From: Epiperipatus broadwayi
Lineage: Eukaryota > Onychophora > Udeonychophora > Euonychophora > Peripatidae
DNA: 64,000 bases
Assembly: GCA_028023455.1 (NCBI GenBank)
Contig: JAQFVV010012510.1
Span: 3,327,420-3,391,419 of the forward strand
Reading direction: 5' to 3'
Shown here: piece by piece, positions 1 to 10,905 of the stretch
Position numbering within the stretch: the stretch's first letter is position 1
Layout of the letters: each line of letters opens with the position of its first letter
Position numbers and translations under genes: made by a program
The notes under the pieces: model-generated
The model's database searches: none
Told to the model about the DNA's origin: nothing
The model's input: the letters and a program-made list of their open reading frames with translations, nothing else

Positions 1-315
1 TAGATTGTTAGATTTTTGTGATAAAATCTCTCCGCCAAAATATTTTTTGTTTGTTACTATGACAACCATAATCTTTCAATTCTGAATTGACTAATCATGG
101 ATTTGCTGACAAGTTTTAGACATTTTTGAAAATTCTCCAATAGCAATTCTCAGTCTAGGATTAAACTGTGATTAAGTAGCCAATAAAAACCTACAGTTTT
201 GACTGATCACATTATTTCCGTAAGGAAAAAATGTTTTGTTTAAGTCCAAAATTTTTATTCCAATACTTGAACTTGCGAAACGTTTGAAGGGAATAAAAGT
301 AAATACGTTTATATA
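1..315 (+). other. 5' flank / probable 5' UTR of the MSANTD3-like gene
   Basis: AT-rich sequence directly upstream of the exon 1 ATG. It should contain the promoter and 5' UTR, but I see no convincing TATA box, initiator or repeat in it, and the transcription start cannot be placed from sequence alone. Confidence 0.35.
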
Positions 316-682
316 ATGGAGAAGAAAAATAAAGAAAACTATACGTTGTCTGAAAGAACAACTTTTTTAACCGTAATGGAGGAATTCCGATCAGTAATAG
401 ACGACAAAAGAATAAATGCTCCCGCTAGAGAAAGAAAGGAAGTTGCATGGTCATTTTTAGTTCAGAAATATAATAGCAGTCCAGGTGTAAGCTGTCCACG
501 AACCAAAAAGCAACTTAAAATCTTATGGAAAAACATGAAAGCTCATGCTAAAAGAAATTGCTACGAAATGAGGCTGCCAAACAGCGCCACCAAAGCACAC
601 TCGATTAATAACCAAGAGTTAATCAAAGTTGAATTATCAAATCAAGATTCCTTAGATTTGATATGTGAAGATATGGAAAAAA
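316..682 (+). CDS. Exon 1 of a Myb/SANT-like DNA-binding protein (MSANTD3/FSBP-like)
   Basis: Encodes residues 1-122 plus the first base of codon 123. Residues about 8-90 form a Myb/SANT-like domain of the Myb_DNA-bind_5 type: an opening YTLSE motif, a central helix with AWSFLVQKYN, and a third helix QLKILWKNMKAHAKR. The spacing and the VS..TKKQLK..W.N.KA pattern resemble MSANTD3 and FSBP, nuclear DNA-binding proteins that are often derived from transposon Myb proteins. The open frame runs on to a TAG at 688-690, but a GTAATT donor at 683 lets the last complete codon end in phase 1. This matches the phase of the exon at 30827, so the in-frame TAG is probably intronic. The ATG at 316 is the first in frame. 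If the donor is not used, the product would be a 124-aa domain-only protein. The exact orthologue cannot be decided here. Confidence 0.78.
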
Positions 683-1093
683 GTAATTAGAATTTTTTTT
701 TTAATAGTCATGCTATTTATTGTTGTTGTAAATATGATTTATTATTGTTCTTAAGTAAATTTAAATATCATTTAATGTCAAATTAAAATAATTCACATAT
801 TTATTAAACTTTTATGATAGGCTTTTATTTAGGTTAAAAATTGTTTATTTAGGATAACTTTTGTAATAGAGATGTAAGAGATTTTTATCAAACGGATATT
901 TTCCAAATATTGTACATATGTTAGAAATCGTTGGCTATGAAATATTACAATGAAATATTTCAAATTGATTTCCTGGTTTGTTTACTGTAGAGAGATTGTT
1001 AGACCGAATTTCGAATGTGTAAATATGGGTCATTAGGTTTCCAGTGATACACTCGAGAGAGCGTTATATTTTTTAAAAGTTTACATATATATA

Positions 1094-1177
1094 TGTCAAA
1101 GCGTTGAGCGGGAAGCGAACCCGGGCCAGCTGCTGGGAAGATAGCTATGCTAACCGCTAGGCCACCAACGCTTGACA
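1094..1177 (-). repeat. Minimal tRNA-derived SINE (copy T1)
   Basis: On the minus strand this is a tRNA-like fold: an A box around TGGCCTAGCGG, a B box GGGTTCGCTTCC, and an acceptor-like stem GCGTTG/CAACGC. The stem is extended outward by TGTCAA/TTGACA to about 12 pairs. The sequence is flanked by the short direct repeat AAAAGTTT (1075-1082 and 1077-1084 region to right). Related copies lie at 37036, 52394 and 54932, all on the same strand. The extended acceptor stem and the target-site duplications of the other copies argue for a retroposon rather than a working tRNA gene. Confidence 0.7.
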
Positions 1178-1318
1178 AAAGTTTTTATTTTAAAAAAAAA
1201 TTACACTAAAAAGTATTAATTGCTTAATTAAATTAGAAATAAAAAATATTACTTTCAAACAATTGTAAGAAATAAAAACAAATCTTCTGGAAGTATTATA
1301 ATTTCCACTTTTCCTATT

Positions 1319-1650
1319 TTGAACCGCTAAACATCACATGATCACCATTCTTTATGCTTATACAAGCTGTTTAAACAGAGGCAAAACTCTCCATGCAGCA
1401 GCGCCACTTAGTGCAAGCTAGAGTAATCAGTGATGCAGGAAGGTCTGTGCATAAAATTCCTATCTAGTGCCTACTCATCCAATATCCTTAGACTAATTTC
1501 TAGCTTGTGGTTTTGTGTAGTGCTCTCACTGATGAAAGCTAGAAATTAGTCTGGGCACTAGACAGGGATTTTATGTATAAGCCTTCCTGCATCCATTGAT
1601 TACTCTGGCTTGCACTGAGTGGTGATACTGTATGGAGAGCTTTGCTTTTG
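1319..1650. repeat. Inverted (hairpin) copy of family A hammerhead repeat
   Basis: The two halves are inverted copies of the 3' part of family A. The left arm is in minus orientation (about 1319-1510) and the right arm in plus (about 1520-1650). Each carries the recurrent family segments: AGTCTGGG after the ribozyme core, the ATCCATTGATTACT stretch, and the GGAGAG end. The right arm keeps CTGATGA (1529-1535), GAAA (1542-1545) and AGTC, but stem II is deleted, so it is a ribozyme relic. The head-to-head arrangement suggests template switching or a palindromic insertion. Confidence 0.65.
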
Positions 1651-1689
1651 CTTTTTTCCTATTTGCATTGATATATATATAAAATACCA

Positions 1690-2862
1690 TATACTTTACA
1701 ATGCAATTTAATATAAATAAATAATTTTATTCTTTCTTACTTACAGTTTCAACTGTCCAGCAATCGTCATCATAGCTACAATATTTAAATATATATAACC
1801 ATACAATTAATGCTTATCTATACATGTAACTTATATATAAAAACCATTATAAACAATATTCTATATTATTATGGATTTTTAAATAATATAATTTTTTAAT
1901 GATTCCCATAACTATCTATTCTTATATTTTTAATTAATATCATTCTTTTATCTTATTCCTATTTTTGATTTCTTTTATATCAACTTTTATATTTTTAATA
2001 TATATTTCAGCACATTTTTATTATTTTAAACTTTTTAATAATTCAATTTATTTCTATCATTTTAACTATTTTATTATAGTTTTAAATGTGCATTAATTAA
2101 TAATATTCTATTTTTTTAGAATTTTTAATTCTTTTTAATTAACTTTACCTCGTTTAAATTCAACAATTTTTATACAGAAGGGATAGAAAGATTAAAGAAG
2201 CTATATTAATATTAGGCCATCTTTAAATAAAGATTTGGATTTGAAGACATTAGAAATATTCTTTATTAATAAAATAAGATTGTGTAGATTAAAAACTAAA
2301 ATAAGATGTAGTTTTAAAAAGATATTCATAGAGGGAATGAGGGTGAGAATGTAAAAAACTTTAAATTGTTCAGTGATAATTGTATAGAAATTGTGAATTT
2401 AAAAGAGGCAAAGTCAATTAAGAAGAATTAAAAATTCTGAGAAAATAAAATTATATAAATATATTATTATTATTAATTAAAGCATGTTTAAATCTAGAGT
2501 AATAGTTAAAATGATAGAAATAAATTATTAAAAAAGTTTTAAATAGTAAAAATATGGAAAAATATATAATAAAAATATAAAACAGTTTATATAAAGGAAA
2601 TCAATTAAAATAAGAATAAGATACAAGAGTAATATTAATTAAAAATAGAAGAATACATAGTTATGGGGATCATTAAAAAAATTATATTGTTATTTAAAAA
2701 TCCATATATAAGTATGTATGTATAGATAAGCGTTAATTGTATGGTTATATATATTTGAATATTGTAGGTCTGATGATGACTACTGGACAGTTGAAACTGT
2801 AATCAGGAAGGAATAAATTTTATTTTATATTAAATTGTATTATAAAGTGTTCAATTAAGGAG
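1690..2862. repeat. Long foldback element with Penelope-type hammerhead-like motif in both arms
   Basis: Arms of about 350 bp (1690-2090 and 2450-2862) are inverted copies around an AT-rich centre. The outer part of the right arm has CTGATGA at 2770-2776, a possible short stem II, GAAA at 2793-2796 and then CTGT. The left arm has the diverged complement around 1747-1785. The same motif style recurs at 21043 and 33619 on the minus strand. Hammerhead motifs of this kind are known from Penelope-like element terminal repeats. The assignment to that group is inference. Confidence 0.55.
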
Positions 2863-3089
2863 TATATTGTATTTTATAAAAACAAATCTTACTTCCCATT
2901 GGTTATAAAAGTTGCTTCTTTTAAAATATGTATACAAAATTTTATTTTCTCTTGCTTGTAAAATTTTTTATTTGAAAATGTTTCTTTCATAAACAATAAT
3001 ATTAAATTGATTTTTAATGTGCCACCAATTTTTTTTTAAATATTACAGGTACTATGACAATGTTTGCAAAAAATATCAGAATAATATAA

Positions 3090-3332
3090 ATTATTTTATA
3101 ATATGCACTATAAAACCAAAAAATAAGTTTTCTTCAACCACAATTGAGTTTTTTTATTTAATTTGAAAATAAAAAATGTGGGGTGTTCAGAAATTAATTA
3201 CTTCACTCACTTGCTGTTATTGAATTAATTAATTTCTGGATACCCCATGTTTTTATTTCAAGTTAGATATAAAAACTCCAATTATGGTTGAAGAAAACAA
3301 TTATTTTTGGCTTTTTAGTGCACAATAAATAA
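3090..3332. repeat. MITE-like palindrome
   Basis: Inverted arms of about 100 bp (3090-3190 and 3235-3332). The left arm includes TTTTCTTCAACCACAATTGAG and the right arm its near-complement. A small loop sits around the sequence GTGGGGTGTTCAGAAATTAA and its complement. No coding sequence. It looks like a non-autonomous DNA transposon; termini and target-site duplication were not resolved. Confidence 0.55.
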
Positions 3333-3699
3333 AAACATCATTATAAAATATTTTTATTTATATTATTTTTAATTTTTTAGTATTCATATAGTAAATAAAG
3401 CATTTATTTTAAATATTTATATAGATTATTTTAATTATTAATATTCTCATAAATGTCTATTTTTTCACAGGTTTATTTTTAATTTTTTTGTAATCTATAA
3501 TAATAATTTCAATCAAAGTAAGTACTTTGTATGTATTTTAGCATTGAAAATGACTTCTTAATAATGCAACTATAAATAATAAAGTGTGTCAAAAGTAGCA
3601 TATTATCATGAATAATGATCATATATTATTGTTATAGTTCTTGAGATTAAACTTAATTATGCACACACTCTTTTATTGTAATAATCAATAAAGCAAGTT

Positions 3700-4750
3700 A
3701 TATATAGTGAGACATTGCTTTTATGAGCTTGTATTTACAAATATGTAATATAGGGAGCATACCAATAACTCAAACAAGCTCTTATGTTATAAGTACGGTA
3801 AGAGAAAATATTTAAAATCTCTATCTAGAACATTCATATCCCCAAAACAATTGGTTTCCAGCTTTTGGCTCACCTCAGTGAAAAGCTAAAATATTCAGAC
3901 ACTAGATCTAAAATATCAACTCAAAACCCAGCACTTATTTAATACGTAAGATTTAAGTAGAAACTCTGAAATTTTCGGACAGGAAAATGTCTTTAACTCC
4001 AGTTATCTAACTTAAATAGTTATGTGGGACTGAATCAAATTCTGATCTACCATATATTAATAGCTTTAGCATTGCCAAGGCCTTGAAGGCAAAATTATAA
4101 TAATCTATAAAGCAAGGCGTGACATTGCTTTTATGAGCTTACTTAAATGTTACATATTAAATAAGTGCTGAGTTTTGAGTTGATATTTTAGATCTAGTGT
4201 CTGAATACTCTAGCTCCCATTGAGATGAGCCAAAAGCTCGAAATCAGTTGGTCTGTGGATAGAGATTTTTAAATATTTTCTCTTACCGCATTTATCAATT
4301 AAGAGCTTGTTTGAGCTGTTGATGTGCTCCCTATATTACATATTTGTAAATACAAGCTCATAAATGCAATGTCACGCTATATATCACTTGCTTTATTGAT
4401 TATTATAATTTTGCCTTTAATACCATGGTAATACTAAGGCTATTAATATATGGGAGATCTGAATTTGGTTCAGTCTCATATAGCTATTTAAGTTAGATAG
4501 CTGGAGTTAAAGACATTTTCATGTCTGAAAATTTCAGAGTTTCTACTTAAATGTTACATACTAAATAAGGGCTGGTTTTTGAGTTGATACTTTAAATCTA
4601 GTGTCTGAATATTCTAGCTCCTCACTGAGGTGAGCCAAAAATTCCAAACCAATTGGTTTGGGGATGTGAATGTTCTAGATAGAGATTTTTAAATATTTTC
4701 TCTTACCGCACTTATCAATTAAGAGCTTGTTTGAGCTATTAGTATGCTCC
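3700..4750. repeat. Complex foldback element related to the palindrome at 48 kb (family C)
   Basis: Three overlapping inverted/direct copies of a roughly 330-bp unit (about 3715-4065 minus; 4125-4340 plus; 4430-4750 plus). Shared segments with 48030-48836 include the pair beginning TCAGACACTAGATCTAAAA and the segment around CAGCACTTATTTAA, so the two loci are one family. Each unit carries a diverged hammerhead-like core: GAGCC, loop AAAA, GCTC, GAAA, then a palindromic CCAATTGG at 3841-3880 (minus) and 4617-4670. The CTGA part is followed by GRT instead of NGA, so activity is doubtful. Confidence 0.6.
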
Positions 4751-5387
4751 CTATATATAAAATTATGGGAAAATTTTTTGGTGTCCTATATTAACATGAT
4801 TCCTATATTCTCCAAAAAGATCTATCATCTTTTTAGATTTTTAGACTGCTCAAAAAAAAATCGTTATGATAGAATTCATCTCATTGTTGGTTATTTTCTT
4901 CTTCTGACTCTACCAACTTTTTCAAGCCTTATACAATTTTTTTAATTAATTAGCTTATCTCGTAAAATAATCAAAATAGAATAATTTCAATCTTATTATT
5001 TTTGCATCAATCCAGCGATATGATTCCATGTTCACTTATTTGTTTTGTTTGCTATTCATGGAATTATTAAAAGTTTTCATCCTCACACCATTTGAAGACA
5101 TCCATGTTTTTTCTCTTCTTTGTTATTGTTTACCTGTCATATTCACATTACATGTGAAAATAATGTTGATCTCTGTCTTTAAATGTATACTTCTATATCT
5201 AAAAATCTTTTCCATGTTTTTTATTGCAACACTACCTAGTGTTAGTCTATGATGAATCTTTTGATTAATGCATCTTCAATTGTTGAAGATGCAATGAGGA
5301 ATAAATGGTCAAATTGCTTCGTTTTCAGTTTTGAAATCAGTTTCTGGTTCTGTCATAATCTCTGATTTATATATATATATGTGTTTA

Positions 5388-5563
5388 ATCCAAATTTGCA
5401 AATGTTTGTTCATCTGCCTAATGATGTGGTTTCTTTCTTCTTTATAACCTAATGCTAAATGTACTTTCGGTGAAGTTCACCATCGAAAGTGCATTTAGCA
5501 TTAGGTTATAAAGAAGAAAGATATCGCTTAATTATGCAGACGAACAAACATTTACAAATTTGA
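5388..5563. repeat. Hairpin/MITE-like palindrome
   Basis: An almost perfect inverted repeat centred near 5475. The left arm contains TTATAACCTAATGCTAAATG and the right arm its complement, extending outward to the AAATTTGCAAATGTTTGTTC region and its inverse at 5545-5563. No coding capacity. Probably a foldback element. Confidence 0.6.
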
Positions 5564-5599
5564 ATTACAAATACAAGTGAAAGGGAAAATCAATATTAT

Positions 5600-7900
5600 A
5601 TATGTTTAATCGTAATCTCATTTTTTTTTTAAAAACTCTATTAATGAGATTTTAATGTCTTCTATATTTTAGACCTTTAGTGTAGGATTATCAGCACATC
5701 TAAGAATTTTCCACTAATCCTGAATTCAATCTGGATTTTCTAAATACATTTTTAAAGTAAAAGTTAATGATAGGATGTAAATACGTAATCCTATTCTAAT
5801 GCTATTTCACAATTTCCCATTTTAACTGTTAGTCTCTTGCAGAGATTTTTCGTAAACAAAATAAATTTTTCTAGTCCACCATTTCTCTCAGTCTGTTTTA
5901 CAGTCTAGAATAATCAATTAAATTTAAGGTCTTATTTTAATAAATAAAAGACATATAGACTTTTTTTTAGTATTTCTAATATTTTTTTAATTGTCCAAAC
6001 TGTCCCTAATTTCTTAGTCTTACCTAATCAGAGCTGTAGGATTTTCAGAATAATCTTTTTTCATTTGGTTTAAAAAAATATGGTATAGTAGTTTTCATAC
6101 TCGCAAAATTATTATTATTTCTATAGAAAAAAAAATTATTGTAATTTGTAACACATTGCGTGATAGTTTTCCATATTAATTGGCATAATTTAATCTTTTT
6201 ACTGATTTTTTTTTGAAAAAATTTTGATTTTAATACTGTGGTTTCTAATCTCGTCTTCTGATGCTGAAAGTTCCTCGATCAAATATTTTGGTTAGTCTTT
6301 CTGACATAACTTTTCTATATTTTAGCAGCATACTGTCTATATAATTTTTTCAGCTCTGATCTTTACTTTGTACTTTTTGCCAAACCTTCTCATAACAAAT
6401 CTTCCGATAGATAACTTTGGTTTTTTAGAGCTTATTTTTAATTTCAGTATTTCGTAAATATTATTATAACATTGCATTTTGGTTTTTCTAAATGCTTTTT
6501 GGAATTTCTTATTTAATTTTTTCATAAGATTCATCTCTTTCTCAATTTGAACTTTTCTATATTGTCTAATATCCAGTTTGATTTTTCTTTTGTTTTATTG
6601 AGCTTAGTCAGATTTCTCTTTAATTTTTTCTTTTCCAACAGTTTATCTGATCACATTTGAAACCCCAAATTGATTTCTGATATTATTCCTAAAAGCTCGG
6701 TGTTATTCTGAAAAAGTTGGATAAACTTATAGTTAGTTTTCTTTTTCAATTTTCTTCAAAAATTTTTATAAGAATAATTTATAGTCTGTTTACCAATCTG
6801 TTCAAGTTTTTGCTATTAAAACTATAGTTTTTTATTCATCATCATCATCATCATTATCAACCATTATCAATCCACTGCAGGATGAAGGTCTCTCCAAGTT
6901 TAATCCATCTTCTCCGATCTTTAGCTTCTCTTTTCCACAACACCCCTGCACATTTTCTTATTTCATCCATCCATCTCATATGTGGTCTCTTTCTGGGTCT
7001 TTTACAATCTCTTGGAATCCAGTTTAAAATTTCAATTGTTCATCTATTATCATTTCTTCTAGCAATATGTAGTCAGGTTTGATATCTCTGAACTTTAGCA
7101 TCTATTGAAGTTCAGGTGCTAATGAATATTTTGGCTACTTAAAAAAATGTATTGGAATGGAAATATTGTTGAATTCATAAAATCTCAACAGTCATTCCTC
7201 AGCTTCCATTCCATATTAATCAACAGCATTTGATCCTTTCTCAACTTTAAGATTCCAATCACTGAACATTAAAAGTATATTTTGTTTACAAATTTTATCA
7301 AGTTTTTGTTTTTATTTGATTATCTTTTTCACTTGAATTGTTGAATCATATAATATTATTATAGTATTACTGAATAGGTGTTAATGAAATTGAAATATCA
7401 TTGAATATTTACAGGATAACTATAAAATCAAATAGTTTTTCATTCAGAGTTTTATAAGAAGTTTGAGTGCCAGGAATAACAACTGGATGGGATCCATGGA
7501 CCTTTAACTCCAATGTCCACTACTCTACTACTTCACCAAACTATATAGGGCATTCATAGGATTATATCAATAAAGTCTTAGCAATAGCCTTTCTGACATA
7601 TAATGCCACACCATTTTTTTATGTGCCTAAATACTATGTTGACTAGTATGACCAGCATATGGATGCTCTGGTGGTCAAATTCAGTTCCTATTAATGATTT
7701 AACTACTAAGTGTAGATGATCTATCAAGTTTTTTTTTGCTCATGGTTTATATATTTCAGATTCCAATAATGGCAGTATCTTTACAATTTCAATTTTCATT
7801 TTCTATATAAATACATTAGCATCCAGTTATCCAAATAGCCTTAATCTAATTATATCATACAAACTTGCAGTTTACGAAATATTTTTGGTTTTTCTTCAGT
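5600..7900 (-). mobile_element. Decayed RTE-like LINE relic
   Basis: Read on the minus strand, 7900-7100 shows fragments of an APE endonuclease, with a D-W-N-x-K-V motif, an LLRF..FNN..I stretch and a TWTS-like remnant. 6800-6340 encodes the charged linker that follows the endonuclease in RTE elements. 6340-5600 probably holds the start of the RT, very decayed. Stops and frameshifts are frequent throughout, so this is a dead copy. A separate RTE 3' fragment (6836-7080) interrupts it between endonuclease and linker. Confidence 0.45.
6836..7080 (-). mobile_element. 5'-truncated RTE LINE 3' end with (TGA)n tail, nested
   Basis: The minus strand encodes the typical C-terminal end of RTE/BovB-type reverse transcriptases: W-I-P-R-D, the KR.R.RPH..WMDEI stretch, then a W...A..R.RW..LGE pattern. 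It ends in a (TGA)n tract, seen on the plus strand as repeated TCA at 6837-6853. A short trinucleotide tail is typical of RTE elements. A very similar copy lies at 26905-27240. Confidence 0.65.
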
Positions 7901-7999
7901 GATATTGTTGACTAACTTCTGTCCCGAGGGACCAATTTTTCATTACAGTACCATCTTATGATATATTATATTACTTATGACTTTTGGTGTATTATATTT

Positions 8000-8767
8000 A
8001 TGAGCTATTAATGGTTGTTTTCTTCCATGCAATGTGAAATGATGTATACCTGTTGCTCAATTTAATACCAATAATAAGATTAAAAACAAACAAAAAAAAA
8101 TTCAAGATAAAATAGAAGTACAGCAAAGTAAGTAAGGACTGTCTTTATAAAAATTATGTCTAGATTATGGAACTTCAGGTCTAAATGCATACTTATTAGA
8201 TATGATCACATAAGGAGAAAAAAATGTGATTATTTTCTATAAAATTTAATCTTTAAGTTATTTGGAGACTGTTTTCGTTAATTATTCATTTTTATTAGTT
8301 TATAATATAAATTTTCAAACACTTGGTGGGGCTTTTATTTATTTCATTCCCTAATAAGCAGTTTTTTGTTCATTGTCAAAACCATCACAGGTAGGATTAC
8401 TTTGAATGTGTTCCAGTAACTTCAACTGGTATAAAAGATATATGAATTACAGCAGAATTTGTCATTCATGATTCATCGTTGAATAACTTACTGACTGACA
8501 CTGTCAGTGCAAAAAGATCTTCGTTTATTCGCACCCATCACTGTCTGTGTAACCATGCTTATTGCAATGAATGTGTTGAAATGCAGCTCACAACCCCTGT
8601 ATCAAAGAATCAATCTAAAGCAGTCCACATTTTAAAAATAAAGATTCTGCTAAGAACAAGAATGCAAATCAATTTACATAGAATCTAAGTTGTATGATTG
8701 AAATTCTTAATAATATTAAAATTGTAATTATAAATTTATTTAACGCACATTTATTACATAAGTAATA
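8000..8767. other. AT-rich stretch, nothing recognised
   Basis: No repeat partner, splice-bounded exon or coding pattern could be supported here. A 69-codon open frame at 8479-8688 has no recognisable domain and is probably random. Confidence 0.4.
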
Positions 8768-8980
8768 TATACTAAGGCAATAAACTTAAAGCTTGTGCAG
8801 TTAAAAATGCGAAGGTAGGGACCTCTACAGGTCTTAATCACAACCTATTTATATAGAAAGTAGGTTGAAGTAAAGAAGGGTTTCCCTCTTTTCTTCCAAT
8901 GCGTAAGCTTGTGGTTAAGACCTGTAAAGGTCCCTACCTTCACATTTTTAACCACACAAGCTTTAGGTTTATTGCCTTAG
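8768..8980. repeat. Foldback/MITE with about 75-bp arms
   Basis: Left arm 8768-8843 (starting TACTAAGGCAATAAAC) and right arm 8905-8981 (ending GTTTATTGCCTTAGTA) are inverted copies around a 60-bp centre. Inside the arms, GGTAGGGACCT and its complement are conserved. It is non-coding, probably a terminal-inverted-repeat MITE. Confidence 0.65.
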
Positions 8981-9469
8981 TAAATATAATATTAAAATGT
9001 ATATTGCTAAGAAAATTAATGGAATGTAATTTTAGAATCATAAAAGAGATAATGTTTATAATACATAATACATATATGAAAAATATTTTTAGAGTAAGTA
9101 CTATTACATGTTAATCTCATAAGAATTAAATATTATTCACACATTAAAGTTAGTTAAGAATGGTGGGGTTTTTTTTTTTTTTGAGATGGTATAGTTATTT
9201 TTTTTATAAGAAGTGATTGTACAATAGCTCAAGGTAGAGAAACTTAAATTCGAACACTACTTAATAGTATTTCACCTTAATTGGGTGGCACATTTAATTG
9301 CCATTATATTCAAATCTGTGTAGCAACTTTGACGATCAATGAAACCAATAGGTTATTCAACAATGAATAATATTTCTGTAGTGTAAATTTCACTACACCA
9401 TTCTCACACAAGGTAGGAATTGGTTTCTATCCACGTTTAACCCTTTGTGGAGGGATGCAATCATATTGT

Positions 9470-10160
9470 ATTTTCCATTTTGGACTCAAAACTTTATAGT
9501 TAGCTAATAAGGTAAAAGATGGCTGCTGGAGGGTTTTATTAGTCCTAAGATCTAGGTGCAATGCTCCTCGTTTATGAAAGCCACAAGCTAGAAATTAATA
9601 TGGGGATATTGGATGATTAGGCATTATATATGTATTTTATGCACAAACCTTCCTGCACCCATTGATTACTTTGGCTTACACTGAGTGGTGCTACTGTATG
9701 CAGAGTTTTGCCTCTGTATAAACAGCTTGAGTAAGCTTAATGAATGATGATCATGTGATGTTTAGTGGTTTAATACCAATCCTGCCTGATAGGATTATGG
9801 TGACTGGTTATTAAAGAACCAAAGACACCAAAAAGTATAGATGCTAAACTGAGTCCATATCTATATGATTATATAAACTAATGAGTTTGAATTGAAAACA
9901 TTATATTAAAAATTATCAAAAAATTATCAAAAAACATTATTGTGTTTTCATTTTGGACTCAAAGCTGGAAAGTTGCATTAGATCCTAAAAATCTAGGTAT
10001 AGTGCTCTCAGATGCAAGCTCTTTATTGATGAAAGCCAAAAGCTAGAAACTAATCTGGGGATATGGAATTTTATACCCAAACCTTCCTGCATCCATTGAT
10101 AATTTTGGCTTTCACTGAGTGGTGCTATTGCATGGAGAGTTTTGTCTCTGCATAAACATA
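9470..10160 (+). repeat. Family A tandem array (period about 473 bp) with two degenerate hammerheads
   Basis: The landmark TTTTGGACTC begins a unit near 9478 and again at 9951, giving a period of about 473 bp. The second unit is incomplete. Each unit has the GATCTAGGT segment, a hammerhead region, the ATTGATTA segment and the GGAGAG/CAGAG end; the first unit then continues through TCATGTGATG and AAAGAACCAAAGACACC. Ribozyme region 1 (9563-9618) has TTTATGA in place of CTGATGA. Region 2 (10016-10066) has TTGATGA, GAAA at 10046-10049 and an AATC triplet. Both look inactivated by single-base decay. Confidence 0.75.
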
Positions 10161-10624
10161 TGGCTAAAGACATGAAAAAATTATATCCTCAAAATTCAGT
10201 AGTTTGTGTCAAAATTTTGACTTTTATCAATTAAACTGTAGTGATTTAGTAAATGTTTATACATTTAACAACAAAACAGGTTTTTTCTGATGTTATAAAT
10301 ATTTGTTTCATTCAGCTATGCATTTTTAATATTAAACATATCCTAGTCATAGCACTATATAATTAAATTTCATTAAACTCATTTTAAAGTTGCTTTGTAT
10401 TTATTAATTGAATTAGCTTAAAATTGAATTTTATAAGTTAATTTGCATTCTAATAGCTTAAAATTGAATTTTATAAGTTAATTTGCATTCTAATAACTGC
10501 AAAGAAAGTTGTAGATGCCATTTTTTGGAAAGAGGAATGTTATTTTCTTTTTTATTTAGGGTGTGCATATCTTCGGCTATAGACCGTGCCTCCTTCATCT
10601 TTCTAATAATTTTCTATCTGTGTA

Positions 10625-10680
10625 AACAATCTGGGCCAACTGATGAGTGCTGGTTTAGTATGAAATGTGCATCTTAGGGA
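10625..10680 (+). ncRNA. Family B hammerhead ribozyme, degenerate copy
   Basis: CTGATGA at 10640-10646, then GTGCTG, loop GTT and TAGTAT (stem II, now largely wobble pairs), then GAAA and TGTGCATC. Compared with the intact copy at 30378-30434, the differences are mostly C-to-T changes plus a 2-base insertion in the stem III region. The 3' strand of stem I is also changed. Homology is clear; activity is unlikely. Confidence 0.6.
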
Positions 10681-10905
10681 TCATACATCTTTTCACATGT
10701 CTTTGGTCATATGTTTATGAATATATATCCCTTCACAAAATGTTAAAAGTGGATAGAAATCAGTCCTTATTTTGTGTGAGAGTGGTGTAGTGAAAATTAC
10801 ACTATAGAAATGAAATCAATAATTTGATGATTCATCAGGATGGATTAATCTTCAATGAGTAACCTACATCCATGTCAGAAAATAAATAACTTAAATAAAG
10901 TAATA

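Larger units (their letters stand above)
9205..10870. repeat. Inverted-repeat frame enclosing a family A array and a family B relic
   Basis: Sequence around 9360-9455 (GTAGTGTAAATTTCACTACA, then CTCACACAAGG) reappears inverted at 10725-10830. The segment 10150-10178 reappears inverted at 10690-10719. Together these suggest a foldback element whose left arm was split by the family A array (about 9470-10150). A diverged family B hammerhead lies in the loop at 10625-10680. Confidence 0.45.

Noticed and set aside
1094-1177. Functional tRNA gene
   Set aside because: The acceptor stem is over-extended, the anticodon arm is irregular, and related copies have retroposon tails and target-site duplications.
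8479-8688. 69-codon open frame with several Cys and His (HCLCNHAYCNEC)
   Set aside because: Spacing does not fit a known zinc module well, there are no splice signals or homologous pattern, and it lies in repeat-rich intron.
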